Of a stretch of 64,000 nucleotides of DNA, positions 18,631 through 28,417 are shown piece after piece. The stretch is from Campylobacter sp. CCUG 57310. Lineage in GTDB: Bacteria > Campylobacterota > Campylobacteria > Campylobacterales > Campylobacteraceae. The translations under genes were made by a program, and so were the position numbers. The notes below the pieces were generated by a model. That model ran no database searches and was not told where the DNA came from. It saw only the letters and a program-made list of their open reading frames with translations. Location: positions 1,426,001-1,490,000 of the forward strand of contig NZ_CP053845.1 in assembly GCF_013201975.1 (NCBI RefSeq). Reading direction: 5' to 3'. The stretch's first letter is position 1. Every line of letters begins with the position of its first letter.

Positions 18631-19975
18631 ATGAAAAACAAAAAAAGAGTTAGGTTTCCTTGAGGCTTACAAACAAAATCCTATCAAGGCTGATCTTGAC
18701 ATATTCAGAAGGAAGACCGATGAGAGCAGAAGAGGATTTTTAAAGAAAAGCTCGCTTCTAGCGTTTGCGGTACTGATTGGAGCAAACATCCTTTTTGCGG
18801 CTAATTATCCAAGCGAACTTATGCCTACAGCACTTGCCGCAGTAGATGAAAATTTCAAAATAGAGGGAAAAACGGACTTCTTTACCACAACGACAAGCCT
18901 ATAACGGCAGAAACCTTGCCTCAATTTTTTGATTCGGAATTTGTAAAACCTGAGCATTTTTTTGTTAGAAACAATAGTTTAGCACCGGAGATAAAAGATC
19001 TCGATCCTAAAAATTGGAAGCTCGTAATTGACAGAGAGAGCTGTATTAAGCCTACTACTTTTACTCTTGAAGAGCTAAAAAAGAAATTTAAACACTACAC
19101 TTACGCTCTAACTGTCGAGTGTGGCGGAAACGGTAGAGGCGAGATCATACCTGCCACAAGCGGTACTCAGTGGGGAGTTGGCGCGATAGCTTGCGGAAGA
19201 TGGACAGGCGTGAGAGTAAAAGACGTATTAGAAAGTTGCGGTATTAAAAACGATGCAGTTTACGTAGGCTACGAAGGTATCGATATCCCGCTTGACGGAG
19301 ATGCTAGTAAAAAGCCGATTAGCAGAGGAATTCCTATTAAAAAAGCTCTTGAGGAGGAAACGCTTATAGCATGGGCTTACGAAGGAGCCGATATTCCATT
19401 TATGAACGGCTATCCGTTAAGACTTGTTGCTGGAGGTTTTCCGGGTTCCGTTTCAGGCAAATGGCTAACTAAACTTTCTGTTAGAAATATAGTTCATGAC
19501 GGACCAAAAATGTCAGAATCGTATAAAGTGCCTGTTAATCCGGTAGCTCCAGGAACAAAAGTAAGCAAAGATACCGAAATGAAGATAATTGAGTCAATGC
19601 CTGTAAAATCAGTCATATCTCATCCTGTTACAAATTTCAAAACGGAGCTTGACAAGACACTTGAAGTTCGCGGCAAAGCATGGGCAGGCGATTTAGAAGT
19701 AAAAGAGATGGATATCAGCATCGATTTTGGCGAAACATGGCAAAAGGCAACTATAGAAAAACCTCTAAATAGGCTTGCGTGGCAGTCATGGAAAGCTTCG
19801 GTCAAATTCTCTCAAAAAGGATACTATGAAGTCTGGGCAAGAGCTACGGATACAAACGGCAAAAAGCAGCCGATGGTTCTTCCTGCATGGAATCCAGCCG
19901 ATGGTTCTTCCTGCATGGAATCCAAAAGGCTACCTAAACAACAGTTGCCATAGGGTAGCCGTATATGTGGGGTAG
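18631..19975 (+). pseudogene. sorA: SorA-like sulfite:cytochrome c oxidoreductase (molybdopterin), three disruptions
   Basis: Periplasmic molybdoenzyme of the sulfite oxidase family. The largest open piece (18916-19953) holds the pterin-ligating Cys in ALTVECGGNGRGEI and the dimerisation domain ending WARATDTNGKKQPMV. The ATG (18631) with a strong ribosome-binding site is followed by a 7-A tract (18640-18646); reading it as 6 As gives KKELGFLEAYKQNP and the Tat motif SRRGFLKK. A 5-A tract (18868-18872), read as 6, joins FKIEGK to NGLLYHNDKPITAETLPQF. A perfect 28-bp tandem duplication (19868-19895, 19896-19923) breaks the C-terminus; with one copy it ends NPKGYLNNSCHRVAVYVG. Correcting all three gives exactly 439 codons, with the stop 3 nt before the cytochrome ATG. 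Recent decay or sequence error. Confidence 0.85.
19868..19923 (+). repeat. perfect 28-bp tandem duplication inside sorA
   Basis: Two identical adjacent 28-nt units, each beginning AGCCGATGGTTC and ending GCATGGAATCC (19868-19895 and 19896-19923). Because 28 is not a multiple of three, the second copy shifts the frame. The protein motif QPMVLPAWNP is found once in each frame. Confidence 0.97.
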
Positions 19976-19978
19976 GCT

Positions 19979-20308
19979 ATGAAAAAATTACTCGCACTGC
20001 TGCTTGGGCTTAGCTTTGCACTAGCAAGCGAGCCTAAGATCGACCCTGAAACAGGGCTTAAGATAGATGAAGGCTGGGAGCTTATCATAGGAAACTGTAT
20101 GGCATGCCACAGCTTAACGCTCGTAACCAAACAAAAAGGTGATAGGCAAACATGGAAAGACTTGATAAGATGGATGCAAGAAACACAAGGGCTTTGGGAA
20201 TTTGATCCTGAAAGTGAAAATTTGATCCTTGCTTACTTGGCTAAAAATTACCCTAACGACTACACGACAAGAAAGAGAATTCCTTTAAAAAATACTCTTA
20301 AAAATTAA
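19979..20308 (+). CDS. sorB: monohaem c-type cytochrome, electron acceptor of SorA
   Basis: 109 aa with a Sec signal (MKKLLALLLGLSFALAS) and one haem-binding motif CMACH; the distal ligand may be the Met in RWMQETQG. It matches the small cytochrome encoded next to the sulfite oxidase in C. jejuni (Cj0004c beside Cj0005c, as I recall). It would pass electrons from sulfite to the respiratory chain. It begins 3 nt after the restored sorA stop, so the two form one operon. This gene is intact even though sorA is broken. Confidence 0.88.
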   Translation: MKKLLALLLGLSFALASEPKIDPETGLKIDEGWELIIGNCMACHSLTLVTKQKGDRQTWKDLIRWMQETQGLWEFDPESENLILAYLAKNYPNDYTTRKRIPLKNTLKN

Positions 20309-20309
20309 C

Positions 20310-20338
20310 ATCAAAAGAGGGAATTTCCCTCTTTTGAT
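20310..20338 (+). terminator. strong hairpin after sorB
   Basis: Perfect 13-bp inverted repeat ATCAAAAGAGGGA/TCCCTCTTTTGAT (20310-20322 with 20326-20338) around a 3-nt loop, starting directly after the sorB stop. The T-rich part of the right arm can act as the release tract. It may also work in the other direction. Confidence 0.7.
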
Positions 20339-20507
20339 CCCATTATTTATACTTGCTAAAACTAAGCTATCTAATTTTGTTTTGTATTTAATTTTTACCA
20401 TTCAAACCAACCGCTGCTAGATTTTGATATTTAAATAGCTTAAATTTTGACTATTTAATAAAACATTTAAAAATGCGAAATCAATTTTAAATCATTGGAA
20501 TTTAGCT

Positions 20508-20531
20508 AAAAAGGGCATATACGCCCTTTTT
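20508..20531 (-). terminator. intrinsic terminator of the usp gene
   Basis: Nine-base stem AAAAAGGGC/GCCCTTTTT (20508-20516 with 20523-20531), 6-nt loop. On the minus strand it starts one base after the usp stop and ends with a T run, as expected for an intrinsic terminator. Confidence 0.85.
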
Positions 20532-20532
20532 G

Positions 20533-21381
20533 TTACATAAATACCGGAATTTGCGTGTGTTTTAAAAAGTATCTCGTAGTTCCGCCAAGGAAAATTTCTC
20601 TAAAGCCGTTTTCGCCGTATCTGCCTGCAACTATAAGATCAAAATTCCCTTCCTTCGCAGATCTTAAAAGCGCTTCACCCGGAACTGAAGTAGTCTTTAC
20701 GATTTCAAAAGTCGCGTTTATCTCGTGTATCTTTAGATACTCTTCAAGCTTTTTTAAGCTCTCTTCGGCAGATTCGTCAGGATGAGCCTTGCAAGTGATA
20801 CAATGAACCTTTTTTGCTTTTTTAAGCAGTTCTATCGAGCTTGAAAGCGCGCGCGAATTTTGAGTAGAGCCGTTCCAGCTTACAAGGATATTGTCCGTGC
20901 CAAATTTCGTTAGTTTTCTTGGTATGGCTATTGCCGTCTTGCCGCTTTTTAGAACCGCAGCCTCAAATGTGCCAGTAACCCTACCGTCAAGCGGAGCTGC
21001 AGCTACAACCATATCGCAAAATTTTGACTCATGCTCTACAACAACGCTTCTTTTGCCACTTTTGGTAACAAATTTTGCACTTGCCTTGCCCGTAGGAGTA
21101 TCGCTTATCTCCACGCCAAGTTCGGCACAAATTTTCTTAAACAAAGCCTCGTTTTGCTCATGCTCCACACCAAGCTCCGCCTTTGCAGCTTTTAAAAACT
21201 CCTCATACAAAACTCCGCCACGAAGAGTCATTTTCATATTATAAACCGCGCTTGGATCAAGCTGACTAGCTAAAATTTCAATATGCGTATCAAAATGCTT
21301 GGCTACGAGCAAAGCCCCATAAATTCGTTCTTTTACATCATCTCCGGCACCTATTGGGAAAAGCAACTTCTTATACTGCAT
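20533..21381 (-). CDS. UspA-family universal stress protein
   Basis: 282 aa, the size of a two-domain Usp. The N-terminal half begins KKLLFPIGAGDDVKERIYGA; the C-terminal half has ILVSWNGSTQNSRAL and ends with GRYGENGFREIFLGGTTRY, which fits the nucleotide-binding G-x2-G-x9-G-(S/T) motif of ATP-binding Usp proteins. Probably a cytoplasmic stress or signalling protein; no partner is suggested by context. It is 17 nt downstream of pnp in the same direction, so it may be co-transcribed, and its own terminator follows. Confidence 0.88.
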   Translation of the reverse strand: MQYKKLLFPIGAGDDVKERIYGALLVAKHFDTHIEILASQLDPSAVYNMKMTLRGGVLYEEFLKAAKAELGVEHEQNEALFKKICAELGVEISDTPTGKASAKFVTKSGKRSVVVEHESKFCDMVVAAAPLDGRVTGTFEAAVLKSGKTAIAIPRKLTKFGTDNILVSWNGSTQNSRALSSSIELLKKAKKVHCITCKAHPDESAEESLKKLEEYLKIHEINATFEIVKTTSVPGEALLRSAKEGNFDLIVAGRYGENGFREIFLGGTTRYFLKHTQIPVFM

Positions 21382-21398
21382 GATACTATCCTTTTGAA

Positions 21399-23603
21399 TT
21401 ATTCTGCTAAAACAAGGGAAATTTTATGCCCTTTTTGCTCGCTTACTTTGACCTTTACTCTATCGCCCTCTTTTAGCGGTGTTGAAATTTTTGAGATATG
21501 AAGCAAGCCGTCAACTCCGCCCTTAAGTCCTACAAAAGCTCCAAATTCGACTACTTTTTTAACCTCGCCTTCAAATTCATCGCCTATATTAAAGGTAGGC
21601 TTTGCTCTATCTTTATCTCTGCCGTCTCTTCTTTTTCCGCCAAATCCGTTTTTAGAGCCGTCTTTTGATACTATTTGGATGATATAATCTTTCGCCGCAT
21701 CAACCTTTGTCTTTTGAGCTCCTGCGATTTTTACTTCGCCCTTTTCTCTATCAAGATCAATGGAAACTTCAAATTTCTCTATGATCTCTTTTATGGTCTT
21801 GCCGGCTTGTCCGATGATATCTACTATCTTACTAGGATCAACGCTAAACAGCTCAAGTTTAGGTAAAATTTCATCGTTTACGGCTATCTCTTCGTTTGCT
21901 TTTTCCATCAAATTTAAGATATGAAGTCTTCCTTCACGAGCTTGATAAAGAGCCTCTTTTAAAACATCAAGGCTAATTCCTCCAAGCTTTATATCCATTT
22001 GAAGCGCGGTTATACCCTCGCTACTTCCGGCAACTTTAAAGTCCATATCGCCGTCATGATCTTCAAGCCCCATTATGTCGGTTAAAACCGCATGCTTGTC
22101 GCCTTCAAACACAAGCCCCATGGCAACACCTGCTACAAGTTTTACGGTATCTACTCCTGCGGCACGCAGAGCAAGAGAGCCGCCACACACGCTTGCCATA
22201 GAACTTGAGCCGTTTGATTCTAAAATTTCAGAAACCAGACGAATCGTATAAGGAGAATTTACATCCACACTTGGAGCAAGAGCGCGCTTAGCCAAGTTTC
22301 CGTGCCCAAGCTCTCGTCTGCCAGGAGCCTTTAGAGGGCTAGCTTCGCCTACGCTAAAGCCCGGGAAGTTGTAGTTAAACATAAATTTATCCACGATTGC
22401 AGATTTTTCGGTAAGCATATCATACATCTGCGCATCCGTATCCGTTCCAAGCGTAGCTACCACAAGCGCTTGAGTCTGTCCGCGCGTAAAGAGACAAGAG
22501 CCATGTGCATTTGGCAATATATTTGTCTCGATACTTATAGGGCGCACATCCTTAAGTCCTCTGCCGTCGGCTCTTAAACCTTCGTTTATGATCTGGTTTC
22601 TAACGATTTTTTTCTTATATTTGCCAAGAACGTTCATTATCACGTCCTCTTCCCAGCCCTCTTTTTGCGCAACTTCATCGGTTAAAACTTGTTTGGCTAT
22701 CTTATTTAGCTCGCTTGCGCGCTCGCTCTTTGCCATCTGATTGATAGCAAATTTCACATCGTCTTTATAAAATTCATCAAGATATATCGCGATACTTTCG
22801 TTTTCTATCTCAGGCTTTAGTTCAAGCTCGGCGTCAGCCTTTTTATGCGATTCAAACGCCTCTTCATAAGCGTTTGATGCTCTAAGTATCGCTTTGCCGG
22901 CTTCGGCTATAGCCTCTACGATAAGATCTTCGCTAAATTCATTCATGTCTTGCTGTAAAATAATACCGTCGTTTAAATTTGGATCCATAATCGCATCAAC
23001 GGCTATCATAGGCATAACTTCACCTCTTGCTTGAGCGATACTCCTCATCTCTATCATCAAAAGCTCGTCTTTAACGCCCGCCACATATAGATCAAGAGCG
23101 CTACTTTTTAGCTCCGAGTTGCTTGGGTTTATAACAAATTTATCGTCTATATACCCGACTCTTACACCACACACAGGAGAATTCACAGGAATATCACTTA
23201 GATAAAGAGCGACAGAAGCTGCATTTAAAGAAACTACTTGCAAATCAACTTCAGGATCGGCAGAGAGTACCATAACTACGATTTGCGTAGGATACGCATA
23301 ACCCTTTGGGAAAAGAGGTCGCAAGGAGCGATCTATGATGCGAGCTGTTAGAGTCTCAAAGTCACCAGGCTTAGTTTCGCGCTTAACGTATCCGCCGGGA
23401 ATTCTGCCCGCGCCATAAGCTTTTTCTATATATTGCACCGTTAGCGGTAAAAAATCCTCACTTACTTGAGTATCCTCTCTTGCTACGGTTGCCAAAACGA
23501 CCGTATTTTTCACTCGCAATAAAACAGCTCCGCTTGCTTGTTTTGCGACTTTGTTTATATCATAAATTTCAATCTGGTTATTAACTTCTATTGAATATTG
23601 CAT
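21399..23603 (-). CDS. pnp: polyribonucleotide nucleotidyltransferase (PNPase)
   Basis: 3'-5' phosphorolytic exoribonuclease. 734 aa with the full layout: two RNase PH domains (about 1-220 and 310-535; motifs [20 protein letters not shown] and ANAHG-type [18 protein letters not shown], active-site MDFKVAG), a KH domain (about 560-620, [14 protein letters not shown]), and a C-terminal S1 domain (about 660-733, [20 protein letters not shown]). A short basic linker sits between KH and S1. It overlaps the upstream phosphoribosyltransferase-like gene by 16 nt. Confidence 0.98.
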   Translation of the reverse strand: MQYSIEVNNQIEIYDINKVAKQASGAVLLRVKNTVVLATVAREDTQVSEDFLPLTVQYIEKAYGAGRIPGGYVKRETKPGDFETLTARIIDRSLRPLFPKGYAYPTQIVVMVLSADPEVDLQVVSLNAASVALYLSDIPVNSPVCGVRVGYIDDKFVINPSNSELKSSALDLYVAGVKDELLMIEMRSIAQARGEVMPMIAVDAIMDPNLNDGIILQQDMNEFSEDLIVEAIAEAGKAILRASNAYEEAFESHKKADAELELKPEIENESIAIYLDEFYKDDVKFAINQMAKSERASELNKIAKQVLTDEVAQKEGWEEDVIMNVLGKYKKKIVRNQIINEGLRADGRGLKDVRPISIETNILPNAHGSCLFTRGQTQALVVATLGTDTDAQMYDMLTEKSAIVDKFMFNYNFPGFSVGEASPLKAPGRRELGHGNLAKRALAPSVDVNSPYTIRLVSEILESNGSSSMASVCGGSLALRAAGVDTVKLVAGVAMGLVFEGDKHAVLTDIMGLEDHDGDMDFKVAGSSEGITALQMDIKLGGISLDVLKEALYQAREGRLHILNLMEKANEEIAVNDEILPKLELFSVDPSKIVDIIGQAGKTIKEIIEKFEVSIDLDREKGEVKIAGAQKTKVDAAKDYIIQIVSKDGSKNGFGGKRRDGRDKDRAKPTFNIGDEFEGEVKKVVEFGAFVGLKGGVDGLLHISKISTPLKEGDRVKVKVSEQKGHKISLVLAE

Positions 23604-24298
23604 GCTTTAATATCTCCTTGTTTTTGTAGTGGTATATAAAATGGACTCTCTTCCAATATAGAGAGTATAACTGACGGCTTTGGTTCGATCTTGTTCTTGT
23701 AGTAAAAATCCACGTCAATAAAATTTGCGATCTTATGTACGGCATAAATTTCATCTACAAGTTGAGTTAATTGACTTGCTACATTGGTAGCTATAAGCGG
23801 AGTAGCGTATCTAACGGATTTAACACCTTCTTTCATAAGAGTTTTGATGCAAATGAGAGCAGTTATGCCCGTCTCGCAACCCTCGTCAATCAACAAGATG
23901 TTTCTATCTTTTAAATTTCCTATTAAATTTCCTTTTCTGTACTTATATACGTTTTTTAAAATTTTCTCCTCATACTTTCTTTGAGCTTCACCGTATATGA
24001 AGTCATAACTTATCCCAAATGACTTAACAAGCTCGTCATGCACAAGTATCTCATCGGTTTCGCTTACCATAGCAATCTCGCACTCAGGATTGTTCGGAGC
24101 AAAAACTCTTTCCGTAAAGAGCATTTCGTAGCTTAAATTTAGCCCTCTTGATACTACGTCAGTTAATATAACGGAGTCGATAGAAGAGCAGATAACAAGA
24201 TAGTTGTTCTCCGCAAGCTCTTTTTTGGGCAAAATTTCAAGTAGCTTAGCAGCGGCTTCAAGCTGGTTTTCAAACATAAGCTCGTCTATATAACTCAT
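23588..24298 (-). CDS. phosphoribosyltransferase-fold protein
   Basis: 236 aa. [20 protein letters not shown] resembles the PRPP-binding motif (four hydrophobic residues, two acidic, then Gly/Thr) of type I phosphoribosyltransferases, and the order of strands around it fits COG1926-like proteins. No specificity can be assigned; purine or pyrimidine salvage or a regulatory role are both possible. It starts inside the lptD end (ATGA overlap) and its end overlaps pnp by 16 nt, so it is translationally coupled on both sides. As I recall, C. jejuni has a homologue directly upstream of pnp (Cj1252). Confidence 0.7.
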   Translation of the reverse strand: MSYIDELMFENQLEAAAKLLEILPKKELAENNYLVICSSIDSVILTDVVSRGLNLSYEMLFTERVFAPNNPECEIAMVSETDEILVHDELVKSFGISYDFIYGEAQRKYEEKILKNVYKYRKGNLIGNLKDRNILLIDEGCETGITALICIKTLMKEGVKSVRYATPLIATNVASQLTQLVDEIYAVHKIANFIDVDFYYKNKIEPKPSVILSILEESPFYIPLQKQGDIKACNIQ

Positions 24299-26490
24299 CT
24301 GCTTTGATCCTTTGAGCCGTCATCAGTAATACTGTCTAACGAGAAATCGTAATTAATACCACCCATAGGATAGAAATTTATCGTAAAATAAACGCCTTTT
24401 GACTTCTTGGATGCCGAACCGCTTGTTGTTGTAACGGGTTCAATCTCTTGCTGATAAATAACGGAGTAGTTCCAGCATTTTCTCTTATGCGAAACTCCTA
24501 AATGCCACTGCTTGGTATATTTTTTTTGCATATCATACTGGAGTCCGCCAAGCAGTCTATACTGACGAGGCAAATTTATAAAACCTGAGCCGTAAATAAA
24601 ATTTTGCTTATCTTGTAAGTTTTTGCGTTCAAAGGTATGCCATAAATTTGAGCCAAAATATTGGTTTGAATAGTTGATGCCCGATTGTATTTTTTCTAAT
24701 TTTTTATATTTATTAGAATACTCAAGCTTATTATAAAGAGATAAATTCGTAAAAGGAAAAACGGCTATTATATTTTTTAAATTCGAGTACTCGCTCTTTT
24801 GCGTATAGTATCCTTGAGAAATTGTGTGTCTTAGATACTTTCTGCCCTCACCGGTGAAAAAATACTGTGTTAATCTGCCGGCAACTTCATCTTGGGTGTA
24901 TTGAGAGCCTATGAAATTTTGATATTTGCGACCAAGCATATCATAGACATAGATATCCTCATCGTTTTGAGTAGCTTCATAATCATCAGGCAAACTACCG
25001 TCATGATATCCTCTAAACACATAATCAATCCCAAAATTTAAGCTATGATAAAAGCTCTCATAAGCTTTAGCCAAATCAGTATGAAGCGAGAATTTATGCG
25101 CATTTTCCATATAACTTGCACTCTTATCCTCATCGCCTGTCGGTCTATAAATTTTGTTTGAATAATTAACCAAAGTAGCATAAAAATCATGATAGTAGGA
25201 GAAATTCAGATATTCGTCTACAAGAGGAATATGCAAAGACAAAGGAAGCTTAAACTCGTATTGAGTAGCCTTTACACCTATCTTTCTAGTGTAATTGTGC
25301 GAATGCAAATCAACAGAGTATAGCAAATTCGGCAAAAAGATAGAATCTACGTATTTGTGATACTGAAAGCTAGGATACTCCTGCAATGTGTCTTTATTTT
25401 CGTTTAGGCTACCTACTTTTGCAGTATCTATATAATATCTTGCATAAGCTCCAAAATAGTGCTGATCGCTACTTATAAAGTAGTTAAATTTAGAAGTAAC
25501 AAGTGAATTTTCATCATTATTACCCCCGCTTCTACTCTTTAAATTTATATAATCTATATCGTTTAATTTAGTAGCGTCAAGCCACAATCCCTCTTGCAAA
25601 TTCTCGTTTATAAGATGCTTTACCAAGCGATCACGCTCATACCTTACCTCTATGCCTTCGTGAGTTTTATTTTTCAAAGGAAGTCTGTTTGAGTTTTTGG
25701 CAATCTGCCTTTCTTTATAGCTTGCCTTGTCCCAAAATTTGCCCATAGCAATAAAGCCTTTAGAATAAGGCGAATCAACAAATCTAAATTTAGAATAAAT
25801 TCCATTACCGCGCATCGTTCTAATCTGCGGATTTAGCTCTATGTCCCATGAGTTATATTCGGCTATATAAATCGGCTGCCTGTAAAAAAATCCATCGCTT
25901 TTACCGTAGCCAAATTCAGGCGGAAGCAGCCCCGTTCTGCGTCTGGTATCGGTTGAAAATCCAAAATAAGGCAGATAAAAAACAGGAACTTTGCCCAGAT
26001 AAAAAACCGGATTATAAAGGTGCAAGAATTTACTTTGCTTATTTAGCTTTCCGCTACTAAATTTGATACTCCAATCAGGATCTTGGACATTGCAACTTGA
26101 TACGATAGAGCCGCTTGTTTTGTAGTATTTCTCATTGCTCTCACTCTCATCGCTTTGCATCCAAACTTCCATATCGCGATTCATCATAAATAGCGCTTCG
26201 TAGCTACTATCCTTGCTGTTTAGATCGATTTTAGCATACCCGCAGCGAGATACTTCATCCTCTCCACGCATTACGTTTACGTTGCCAAACAGCTCTAAGA
26301 TACGTTTTTGCTGATCATAAACAGCCTTGTCCGCGCTTATCAGATACTCTGAAGAATAAACAAGTACGTTTTTTTCAGCCGTTACGATATCTCCTTGACG
26401 ATTTACGTCATCGGCTAAAAGCTCAAAATCCTGAGCGCTTAAAAGAGCTGAAACGGAAAAAATAAGTATAAAAAATATTCTAATAAACAT
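24295..26490 (-). CDS. lptD: LPS-assembly outer membrane protein LptD
   Basis: Inserts lipopolysaccharide or lipooligosaccharide into the outer leaflet. 731 aa. After the signal peptide ([19 protein letters not shown]) comes the OstA/LptA-like beta-jellyroll (about 25-130: LLADDVNRQGDIVTAEKNVL, KAVYDQQKRILELFGNVNV). Next is the conserved NPVFYLGKVPVFYLPYFGFS segment with RTGLLPPEFGYG, then a long Tyr/Asn-rich stretch of amphipathic strands. Essential in most Gram-negatives. The start overlaps the RDD gene by 11 nt. Confidence 0.94.
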   Translation of the reverse strand: MFIRIFFILIFSVSALLSAQDFELLADDVNRQGDIVTAEKNVLVYSSEYLISADKAVYDQQKRILELFGNVNVMRGEDEVSRCGYAKIDLNSKDSSYEALFMMNRDMEVWMQSDESESNEKYYKTSGSIVSSCNVQDPDWSIKFSSGKLNKQSKFLHLYNPVFYLGKVPVFYLPYFGFSTDTRRRTGLLPPEFGYGKSDGFFYRQPIYIAEYNSWDIELNPQIRTMRGNGIYSKFRFVDSPYSKGFIAMGKFWDKASYKERQIAKNSNRLPLKNKTHEGIEVRYERDRLVKHLINENLQEGLWLDATKLNDIDYINLKSRSGGNNDENSLVTSKFNYFISSDQHYFGAYARYYIDTAKVGSLNENKDTLQEYPSFQYHKYVDSIFLPNLLYSVDLHSHNYTRKIGVKATQYEFKLPLSLHIPLVDEYLNFSYYHDFYATLVNYSNKIYRPTGDEDKSASYMENAHKFSLHTDLAKAYESFYHSLNFGIDYVFRGYHDGSLPDDYEATQNDEDIYVYDMLGRKYQNFIGSQYTQDEVAGRLTQYFFTGEGRKYLRHTISQGYYTQKSEYSNLKNIIAVFPFTNLSLYNKLEYSNKYKKLEKIQSGINYSNQYFGSNLWHTFERKNLQDKQNFIYGSGFINLPRQYRLLGGLQYDMQKKYTKQWHLGVSHKRKCWNYSVIYQQEIEPVTTTSGSASKKSKGVYFTINFYPMGGINYDFSLDSITDDGSKDQSR

Positions 26491-26932
26491 CGATCACCAC
26501 TGTCTTTGCGACCAAATCATGCCACGTTTGAAGGGTTTGGTTTCCAAGCGCCCAAGCAAAGCCAAGGAAAAAGCAGTTTTCACTAATGATCCTAACGATA
26601 CTTCTTATGATGGAAGCGCCCAAATTCGGCTTATCTAAAAGCGCTAAATCTACACAAACTATCTTCATGGCGATTTTGCCAAGAGTTGCGCCGTAATACC
26701 AGATAAAAAACGCTTGATACAAAACCTTTAGCATCACAACTTGAGGAATCAAAGAGTAAGTGATATTCATCACCTCTTCATAGCTGCTCGTCTCTGCAAA
26801 TTTGCCCCAGTAAATCACGGTAAACAAGATGGATATCAAAAGCTCATCTATCAGATAAGACATGGCGCGCTTTTTGGCAGAAGCTAAGCGAATACCTTCT
26901 CTGTCAAGCTTATCTAGGATATTTTCGCTCAT
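26480..26932 (-). CDS. RDD-family membrane protein
   Basis: 150 aa with three predicted helices. The RDD family Arg-Asp-Asp motif is represented loosely ([19 protein letters not shown]), and [16 protein letters not shown] is the conserved central block. Function unknown; some RDD proteins are proposed transporters or chaperones. It overlaps purD by 4 nt (ATGA) and lptD by 11 nt, so purD-RDD-lptD-PRTase-pnp is one continuous coupled operon. Confidence 0.85.
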   Translation of the reverse strand: MSENILDKLDREGIRLASAKKRAMSYLIDELLISILFTVIYWGKFAETSSYEEVMNITYSLIPQVVMLKVLYQAFFIWYYGATLGKIAMKIVCVDLALLDKPNLGASIIRSIVRIISENCFFLGFAWALGNQTLQTWHDLVAKTVVIDVY

Positions 26933-28182
26933 CTAAGAGCCTGCCAAGCGATATCTTTGCGATACTGCATACCGTCAAATTTTACATTTTCGCATAGTTT
27001 ATAAGCCCTATCTCTAGCCTCTTTTATGTTTTTTGCACTTGCTACGCATACTAGCACTCTACCGCCGTCAGCGTAAATTTCACCGCTCTCCTCGCTAACG
27101 CCCGCATAGGCTATATGAGAGCCTAGGGGAACATCTTCTACGCTTATTTTGGCTTTAGGGCTATTTTTATAAGGATAGTTTTTGCTAGCAACTACGACTC
27201 CAACAGCAAATTCATCCTTTATCTTAACGTCTATTTCGCTAAGCCTTCCGCTTGCTGCCTTATATAAAATTTCACTCAGATCAGATTCAATCAAAGGCAT
27301 CAAAACCTCACACTCGGGATCACCGAAACGAACGTTAAATTCAAGCACATAAGGCTCGTTTTCAACCACCATGAGTCCTACAAAGAGCACTCCGCAAAAC
27401 TCATTTCCCTCAGCTTTCATACCCCTTAAAGTAGGCTTTACTACTTCTTCTTCAACTTGTTTTATAAGCTCTTTCGTAGCTAGCGGACTTGGTGCATACG
27501 CCCCCATACCGCCCGTGTTTGGACCCTCGTCATTATCAAGCAGTCTTTTGTGATCTTGAGCTACCGGCAAGCTTACGAAATTTTCGCCATCGCATAGAGC
27601 AAAAAAACTAAGCTCAAATCCGTCCAAAAACTCCTCTACAACTACTCTTTTTCCGGCCTCGCCAAAGCTTTCGCCGCTTAACATCTCTTTAGCAGCTTCA
27701 AAAGCCTCTTCATGAGTTTTTGCTATTATTACGCCCTTGCCTGCGCATAGTCCGTCCGCCTTTACCACGATCGGCGTTTTTAAAGATTTTATAAATTCAT
27801 TTGCTTTATTTACGTCATCAGTATTTAGATATTTAGCCGTTTTTATAGCGTGTCTTGCAAGAAAATCTTTCATATAAGCTTTTGAGCCCTCAAGCCTAGC
27901 GGCACTCTTGCTTGGTCCAAAGACAGTTAAGTCGTTTGTCTTAAAGATATCAACTATCCCTTCGCTAAGAGGCGCTTCAGGACCTACGATAGTTAAATTT
28001 ATACCTTTGTCTTTAGCAAATTTTGCAAGCTCTTCATAATTTTTATATTTGATATTTTCGCCAAGTTTTGAAGTGGCTCCATTGCCCGGAGCAAAGTAGA
28101 TTTTACCGACGTTTTTTTCACTTTTAAGCTTTAAGCCTATGGCGTATTCGCGCCCGCCGCTGCCGACTATTAGTATATCCAT
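26929..28182 (-). CDS. purD: phosphoribosylamine--glycine ligase (GAR synthetase)
   Basis: Second step of purine synthesis, ATP-dependent. 417 aa, full length. N-terminal [22 protein letters not shown]-grasp elements [18 protein letters not shown], the family signature [16 protein letters not shown] and the C-terminal domain are all present. ACGGAG precedes the ATG. The 6S RNA candidate lies immediately upstream on the same strand, and read-through from its promoter could feed the purD operon. Confidence 0.98.
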   Translation of the reverse strand: MDILIVGSGGREYAIGLKLKSEKNVGKIYFAPGNGATSKLGENIKYKNYEELAKFAKDKGINLTIVGPEAPLSEGIVDIFKTNDLTVFGPSKSAARLEGSKAYMKDFLARHAIKTAKYLNTDDVNKANEFIKSLKTPIVVKADGLCAGKGVIIAKTHEEAFEAAKEMLSGESFGEAGKRVVVEEFLDGFELSFFALCDGENFVSLPVAQDHKRLLDNDEGPNTGGMGAYAPSPLATKELIKQVEEEVVKPTLRGMKAEGNEFCGVLFVGLMVVENEPYVLEFNVRFGDPECEVLMPLIESDLSEILYKAASGRLSEIDVKIKDEFAVGVVVASKNYPYKNSPKAKISVEDVPLGSHIAYAGVSEESGEIYADGGRVLVCVASAKNIKEARDRAYKLCENVKFDGMQYRKDIAWQALR

Positions 28183-28202
28183 GCCGTCTCCGTAAATTTA
28201 AA

Positions 28203-28393
28203 ACACCCGAGCGAGCGGTGCGTAAGTAAGCGGCCCTAAATTAAAGCCAACCTTGCAAATAGGCGACATCCCTTAGGTTGCAACTTCTCGCGCTTTTAGG
28301 CGTTCAGGCAAAGCCACATCACACAGATATCGCACATCTTCGCCCATACTAATGTGTTGGACCCAAAAAAGTACGCTGCCAAATCACTCAGGC
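28203..28393 (-). ncRNA. ssrS: 6S RNA (candidate), between hemD and purD
   Basis: A 190-nt minus-strand region without an ORF, GC-richer than its flanks. A -10 box TATAAT (28405-28400) sits 7 nt before the start. The ends pair as a closing stem: CCTGAGTGA (28392-28384) with TCGCTCGGG (28214-28206), nine consecutive pairs including two G-U, with a long imperfect rod between them, as for 6S RNA, which mimics an open promoter and binds sigma-70 RNA polymerase. As I recall, the Helicobacter/Campylobacter 6S gene is also beside purD. The exact 3' end is uncertain. SRP RNA is rejected: the GGAAGGxAGCA apex is absent. Confidence 0.72.
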
Positions 28394-28399
28394 AAGTAA

Positions 28400-28405
28400 A
28401 TTATA
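28400..28405 (-). promoter_or_regulatory. -10 box of the 6S RNA promoter
   Basis: Perfect TATAAT on the minus strand, directly after the hemD stop (28418) and 7 nt before the predicted RNA start at about 28393. No clear -35, normal for Campylobacter sigma-70 promoters. Confidence 0.65.
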
Positions 28406-28417
28406 TAGTGATTTTGC

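Noticed and set aside
18640-18646. Poly-A tract as a phase-variation switch for sorA
   Set aside because: Possible, but the other lesions would still keep the gene off, and Campylobacter switches usually use G/C runs; error or decay explains it more simply.
28203-28393. SRP (4.5S) RNA or tmRNA instead of 6S
   Set aside because: No GGAAGG/AGCA apical motif and no tRNA-like acceptor or tag ORF; the end-to-end pairing fits 6S better.
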